Below the pieces are notes generated by a model. It was not told where the DNA came from. It searched no databases and was given only the letters and a program-made list of their open reading frames with translations. The position numbers and the translations under genes were made by a program. From Branchiostoma floridae (lineage: Eukaryota; Chordata; Leptocardii; Amphioxiformes; Branchiostomatidae), in NCBI RefSeq assembly GCF_000003815.2, contig NC_049984.1, forward strand, positions 4,912,491 through 4,976,490: a stretch of 64,000 nucleotides of DNA, given 5' to 3'. Below, piece by piece: positions 58,859 to 64,000 of the stretch (positions within the stretch are counted from its first letter, which is position 1; each line of letters starts with the position of its first letter).

Positions 58859-61800
58859 ATGGCCGGACTTCCTGCAACTCCACCGAGTTCTTCGTGTTTT
58901 CCCGAGTCTCAGATCACACAGAGTACCCCTGTTAGAGCCGGGGCTAAGGTACCGCCGGGGTACATCATCGTTAGTGAGAAATGGAGAGGGTCTGCTCTGG
59001 TTAAAGGGCTGCAAGGCAAGTATTGCACAGGAAAGATAGAGGGGTTGAATAAATTGCAAATCAGAGACAGTTCTTCACCCTTTTGTGATCATGATTTTAG
59101 CCCTGATTGACATTTTAAATTAGGAGCAGATGAGCCGTTAAAAGAATGGGTTGGGTGGATGATGACATAGGAATGGACTCTATGACTAAGGGCCAATTTA
59201 GACAGACAACAGTTATATAGTCGTGCAACTGTTGTTGTCCAAGACTTCTCCGGCGACAGTATTTTTAGGCTGTCTAAAGAGGATAAAGAAAGTCGCAAAA
59301 CGTTTTTCCTCCTAAAGTTTGACACTCCCGGACATGCCACACTGGCGCACCGCAGTGCGTCATTTTCGATTTTACCCAGCAAAAAAGTGTGTCCTAGGAC
59401 ACGCGCCGCATGTCAAAAACGAAAACTGTCCTAGGCCACTGTCCTAGGACAAACGACGTACATCGTGCAAAGTGCCTCGTGTAAACTGGCACAATGCAAC
59501 TCGATTCAAGGGGAGCTTTCTTGTTCACAGTGCTGACACAATCGCGCCATGATGATGGAAGAGAAGAATATTACGTGACCCTTGACACATGACCCTTGAC
59601 ACTGATGTCACGGCAGTGACGTCACCACCTCAGTAACACAATATCACATAGTCACAGACGCCATGAAATTTGGGATGGAGTAACCAGTCAGAAAGTCCAG
59701 GCTGATTTTGGTGTGTGTTGTTGTGGGTTCGCTTAAAAGGCTAGGCTGTCTACCAGACCAGGCTACCTGGCCTGTCTATCTGTCTATTCCCGAAGGGCCC
59801 AGCCAGTGGTGGACAGGCCAACCTCAGGTCACTGGCAGGGTTGGAGATTAGCAATTACTATGCCTGTCAATCAGCTATTTTGGCTGAGTGCGACATGATT
59901 GGGCTATGAATGGGGGATCTGAGTAGCCTGACGTGATAGCCAGGCCAGGTAGACAGGCCAGGTAGACAGGCCAGGTAGCCTGGCCTGGTAGACAGCCCAG
60001 CATTTTATAATTTAAGTGAACCTTGTTGTTGTGGGAAAATACTTCCCCTTAACCTACACTGACCTGTACGTCTTCTTTAGTTTTAGTCCATTCCCCAAGG
60101 TCGTAACCCTGTCAGGAAGATTGATTCACCACAGCTTTGGTGTTTGACATGAGATCATGCTCAGGGTAGACAGCTGACATGAGGGGTCACTCTAATCTCC
60201 AAGCAGATTCCTCCGGTGGCATAAAACAGTAACATAAGCTGGGGAAGGACTTCAGCCGGCAGAGGGGTAAAATTGGCCACCGCGGAATCTGCCACAGAAC
60301 GGAATGGGTCAAAGGCAATTATCAGGCAATCAAACTGCGTTAGGAAGAAGGTGCTAATTACTCCGGGCGTGCGGGGCCAGGGATCCCGTCTCGGGTCGGC
60401 TGCAAGAGTTCATTGTGTTTTCTGTGACATTTAGGGATTTTTTTTGTTTCTTTGGTGTCAATAACTGACTACGTACTGAAGGAAAACAACAGCAAAACGT
60501 CCGACTGAGCACGATGCGACAGGACGCAAGTGCAGTGGGGAGGGGGGCGCTGACGTCGATTTCCCCAACATTTCACGAAGCTATGGCGCCCGTTTGTTTG
60601 TAGTCTGAGATCGTCGCCGGTCGCCGTTAAAAATGATTCAAATCGGCTTCACTGCAAATACACGTGCTGATTATGTGGATATCTTTCCAAAATTTCAAGT
60701 TCTGTCTACATTTTTACACGCCGATTTCTGGCGTCAAAAGTGACGAGCGTGGGTCCTTGAACCGAATCCAAGCGTATTTGATCGGTAAAGATTCGAAGTT
60801 GCAGACAAGAAAAAATGACACAGGAAGTGTTTAGTTAAAACACAGCTTTTATTGCGAGATATATACAAGTAACAACTAGTAAATATAGTATTATTTGTGT
60901 ACAACTAATAATTTCATATGTCGATACGTTGTCTTCGTGCGCTGTGATGTGGTCTGCTCCAGCGATCTCGGGGGGAAGCCCCCGCTGTGAACTGGCGCGG
61001 ATCGCCGCGTTTGTCCCAGATACTGGCTCGGAAGGGTTGTAAATCGATAATCCCGGCCAAATTTAGCCAATTTGCACGTTGGAGGTAAGTGAATACTAGG
61101 AGGAGCAGAAACACGTTTCTGAAAAGATCGCCCCTCCCACTGCCTTTGACCCGTTCCGTTCTGTGTTAGATTCCGCGGTGGCCAATTATACCCCTCTGCC
61201 GGCTGAAGTCCTTCCCCAGCTTATGTTACTGTTTTATGCCACCGGAGGAATCTGCTTGGAGATTAGGTCACTCCTCACTGCTGTTTACACCACCTTTCCA
61301 CTGGAGGCAATGACCGCTCAGCAAGCTAACCATTCAGTTTGACAAACCTGTTCTCAGAAGTTCATACTAAATGAAGAAGAAATTGTTTTATGTTTTGTTG
61401 GTTTTTGATTCTTATTTTTACAGCTTGCGTAATATTTCACGGGTCGCACAAATCCAATTTTGGTCACAGTACGGTCGATTAGTGATCACAGTCTAGTGGA
61501 AAGGGAGGCTTATCCAGCTGTGGGAGCACTTTTGAACTTCACCTGAAACAGAGTCCTCCCCAGAGGATGGAATAAGGGAGGCCCTCCTCTATACCCCTAG
61601 TCCAGCTCCACTATACTACTTTTGAAATCTTCCCTATTTTCTTCTCAGTCTCAATCTCAAACTAGTACTGAGCAAAGCCCTCTATAAGGGCATCTCACTC
61701 AGGGTTCTTGGTTAGCTAGTTTTGCTAAAATTCACAGATTTTTGTGTCAAGTCGCATCACTTTTTCAGTCGGCATTTTCTGCAAAAACTTGTGAATGGGT

Positions 61801-62838
61801 GATGATCAAAACAATAGTCGTTTTGCCACTTCACAACAAAGGAATCTCTATAATACATTATACTAAGTCTTGTAGTATTTGACACCCTATGTCATTGTAA
61901 AATGAACCCATTTTCATGAAAGTGTAGCGCGTTGGTTCGGGTTATGTTTGCCAGCCCCTCCATTATACTAAAAAATTCTGCGGAGAACCCTGCCTGAAAT
62001 GACCTGTGCCATCTTCTTTAGTTTAAGTTCATTCCTAAGGTCTCAACCCCAACAAGTCTGGAGTCTTTCACACATTTAATGTTGCACAAGACGGACATGC
62101 CCAGGGCAAAACAGTAAGCCATTCGGTACTGCTTAGCATGAAGGGTAGGCTGGACCTTCACCTTCACCTTTACCTTCACCTTAGATGACCTGAATAATCT
62201 CTGATGCCCTTAGATAACCCCATGGACAATTTTATCTCCAGAAACGACCTGTACCATACTTAAGTGTTAGTTTTGCGCCTAAGGGCCCAATCCAAGTTGC
62301 AAGTCATTCATCACTAGCAAAGATGAAGTCATCCCGTGTGTAAGTACCAGGGGCAACTTTTGCAGCCCTGTTGGTAGTGAAGCTGGGACACGTCGCCATA
62401 CTACCTTGACCTTCTTAAGCATTGTTTTTCTGCAGTTGAGGGTCACATTTTGCTTGTAAACTAATTAGAGTTTGATAATAAAATTTCTCTTAGGTTTAGC
62501 GAGAAAAGGTTTTTGAGGGTGACACTCCCACAACACATTTTCACCATGTCCAGCCCCGACACAAGCCATCACAAGGGAGATAGGAATCCAATTGCATTGA
62601 GGAAAAAAAACAAATTTGATCATGCGTTGAAAATACAGGAGAGAATCTCCTCATGATGACTAGACAAACCCTTAACTGTGTTTTGACTCTTCCCTCAGGA
62701 AAAGTTCAGATCCTTGTAGAGGACGGACTGGGTGTGGTGGACTTCCACACAGGTGACCGGACTGCGGTGGTGTACATCACTGAAGTGGACCTGGTCGAAG
62801 GAAACACTTTCAAGAAGAAGATTGTCAAGCTAAGACGT
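58859..62838 (+). CDS. FAAP24: Fanconi anaemia core complex-associated protein 24, first two coding exons
   Basis: Exon 1 is 58859-59015 (ATG in CAAAATGG) and exon 2 is 62699-62838 (acceptor CCCTCAG, donor GTAAGT). They join in phase 1 to read VPPGYIIVSEKWRGSALVKG, LQGK, VQILVEDGLGVVDFHTGDR and YITEVDLVEGNTFKKKIVKL. This aligns with the start of human FAAP24 (EKWRGSQ, FEDGL, YVTEADLVAGN). FAAP24 is a catalytically dead XPF/MUS81-family nuclease-like protein with a C-terminal helix-hairpin-helix pair. It pairs with FANCM and targets the Fanconi core complex to crosslinked or branched DNA. The exon 1 donor is a non-canonical GC (AAG then GCAAGT). The remaining exons lie beyond 64000. It is head-to-head with MCM4. 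Confidence 0.88.
59737..60010. mobile_element. Inverted-repeat element with GGCTGTCTACCAG arms
   Basis: The left GGCTGTCTACCAGACCAGGC and right GCCTGGCCTGGTAGACAGCC are inverted. The right arm also has two extra tandem GTAGACAGGCCAG units. Confidence 0.7.
60193..61265. mobile_element. 1.07-kb long-TIR member of the TAATCTCC family, in FAAP24 intron 1
   Basis: Inverted ends of about 125 bp with only about four mismatches (start TAATCTCCAAGCAGATTCCT). An 8-bp duplication GGTCACTC lies at 60185-60192 and 61266-61273. The unique interior (60320-61140) has a minus-strand frame of 66 codons (60914-61114) with a hydrophobic start (MFLLLLVFTYL) and a downstream minus AATAAA near 60849. No transposase domain is seen. 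Confidence 0.85.
61291..61508. mobile_element. CCTTTCCAC-ended MITE, copy 3
   Basis: Ends CACCTTTCCACTGG and CTAGTGGAAAGGGAGG. Shares CACAAATCCAATTTTGGTC with the copies at 30947 and 32120. Confidence 0.65.
62156..62185. repeat. (CCTTCA)n microsatellite
   Basis: Tandem CCTTCACCTTCACCTTTACC tract. Confidence 0.8.
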
Positions 62839-62988
62839 GTAAGTCCAGCTTACTTGCTATTTGTTCTGCTTTCAAAGAGCTTTTTTTCATTTTTGTTTGC
62901 TCCAATTTCTTTCTATCACAAGTGTAGCAAACCTAGCCTCTATCAGGCTTCTGGTCACATAGTGGAAATTGGACTAAAAGAGGAGATA

Positions 62989-63911
62989 CGAGGGTGAGTC
63001 AGAAAGTAATGCAAGTGGTTTCATAGCAGACTCGTTTTTTGATCGAATGAGTTGAAATTTGGCACCAAGTTAGAGACAAATCTCCTCTTGAGATTGAAAT
63101 ATCTAGATTTGTTGTTCATTATTTTATGAGTGAGTGAGCTGCTTTCAAGATGGCCATACCCTTGGAACCCCGTCAGAAGAAAAGTGAGGTCCAATTAACC
63201 TACAATTAAGGAATTCCCTAAACAAATTCTTGCTATTGTAGGAGACTGAGCCTGCACATGTAATAAGCTGCATTTCTCTGTAGGCCACATACTTATTTTC
63301 AACTCTGAAATCCGATCAGTTTTTCTTTTTTCGTTGCTGGTGTAGAGTGAGGTATACATGGTCGTCAGGGTCATGAGATTTGCGGTGTAATGATTAAAAG
63401 TTTCTGTAGCCTTCTTTTCCATATACAGAGAGAAATAAAACTTAGCACCCTTATTGGCCTTTAAACAGTTAATAACTGTGTAAAGTTTCGTTTCCTTTGG
63501 CTGATGGAAAATAGTCTTTTAACCAACAACTCACGAATTCGTGTATAAATCCAACAGCTCTATAATACAACTTACTCCATCCTAGCAGCTGTAAATAAAG
63601 AACCATTTAGAGTTCAGAGATGAAAATTGGCACCCAACCTATAGAGACCTTTGTTATCATACATGTGTAATTTCAATCTCCTACAGTGATTTTCAGTGGG
63701 TCGGATTTAAAGGAATTTATAGCCTGACAAGCTACCAAGGGTGTGTTCATCTTGAAATCAACTCAGTTGCTCATAAAATGATAAAGACCAAATTTAAAAC
63801 ATTCAAACTCAAGAAGACATGTGCCTCTACTTTTGTGCCAAATTTCAACGCAATTGATTAAAAAACGAGTCTGTTATGAAACCACTTGCATTACTTTCTG
63901 ACTCACCCTCG
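62989..63911. mobile_element. Tc1/mariner-like element with ~80-bp TIRs and TA target
   Basis: Ends CGAGGGTGAGTCAGAAAGTA and inverse; similarity runs inward past AGACTCGTTTTTTGATCG to the AAATTTGGCACCAA region. TA flanks both ends (62987-62988 and 63912-63913). Total 923 bp. A short frame, MAIPLEPRQKK, near 63150 could be the remnant of a transposase start, but no catalytic domain remains. Confidence 0.85.
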
Positions 63912-64000
63912 TATTATGCTAGGGAGTCACTTGCTAACTCCTCTGGCTGGCCAACCCTACCACACTATTTCCTCTATTAGTACAATTTCTACTATTTGAC

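Overview
The window is a piece of an animal nuclear genome, most likely an amphioxus (Branchiostoma). Genes are split by GT-AG introns. The gene set fits an invertebrate deuterostome: a 20-exon MCM4, FAAP24, an 11-beta-hydroxysteroid-dehydrogenase-like SDR, a secreted collagen/C1q protein, a GPI-type LRR protein and a bHLH factor. The spacers are packed with short inverted-repeat elements and with tRNA- and 5S-derived SINEs. The species call is inference; I could not search a database. Two runs of N (5044-5677 and 33144-33243) mark assembly gaps.

Layout. 1-10.9 kb: a segment holding the last two exons of the SDR gene (+) and an LRR gene (-) occurs twice, offset by about 7.35 kb and nearly identical. 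The second SDR copy also has its first three exons, but the exon expected between exon 3 and the catalytic exon is absent. 10.9-17.3 kb: repeats and LINE relics. 17.3-18.7 kb: a two-exon bHLH gene (-). 18.8-28.7 kb: no recognised gene, many transposon relics. 28.7-30.1 kb: a two-exon collagen/C1q gene (+). 30.3-33.6 kb: nested miniature transposons and a gap. 33.7-35.7 kb: the BTB-BACK part of a kelch-like gene (-), with a probable kelch exon beside the gap. 35.7-40.5 kb: SINEs and repeats. 40.9-42.0 kb: an intronless EamA/SLC35G-type transporter (+). 43.6-57.6 kb: complete MCM4 (-), rebuilt exon by exon to 876 residues with every splice phase consistent. From 58.9 kb: FAAP24 (+), first two exons, running off the window.

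The most interesting points concern the right-hand locus. MCM4 (replicative helicase) and FAAP24 (crosslink repair) are head-to-head around a promoter with two E2F-type sites and two CACGTG boxes. MCM4 is also 'stuttered': its promoter, the tail of exon 2, the head of exon 7, the tail of exon 8, the head of exon 11 and its C-terminal codons each have extra diverged copies beside them. The exon-tail copies keep their splice donors and differ from the real exon almost only at synonymous positions. Several miniature transposon families here share related terminal repeats and make 8-9 bp target duplications, which points to one poorly characterised transposase group.
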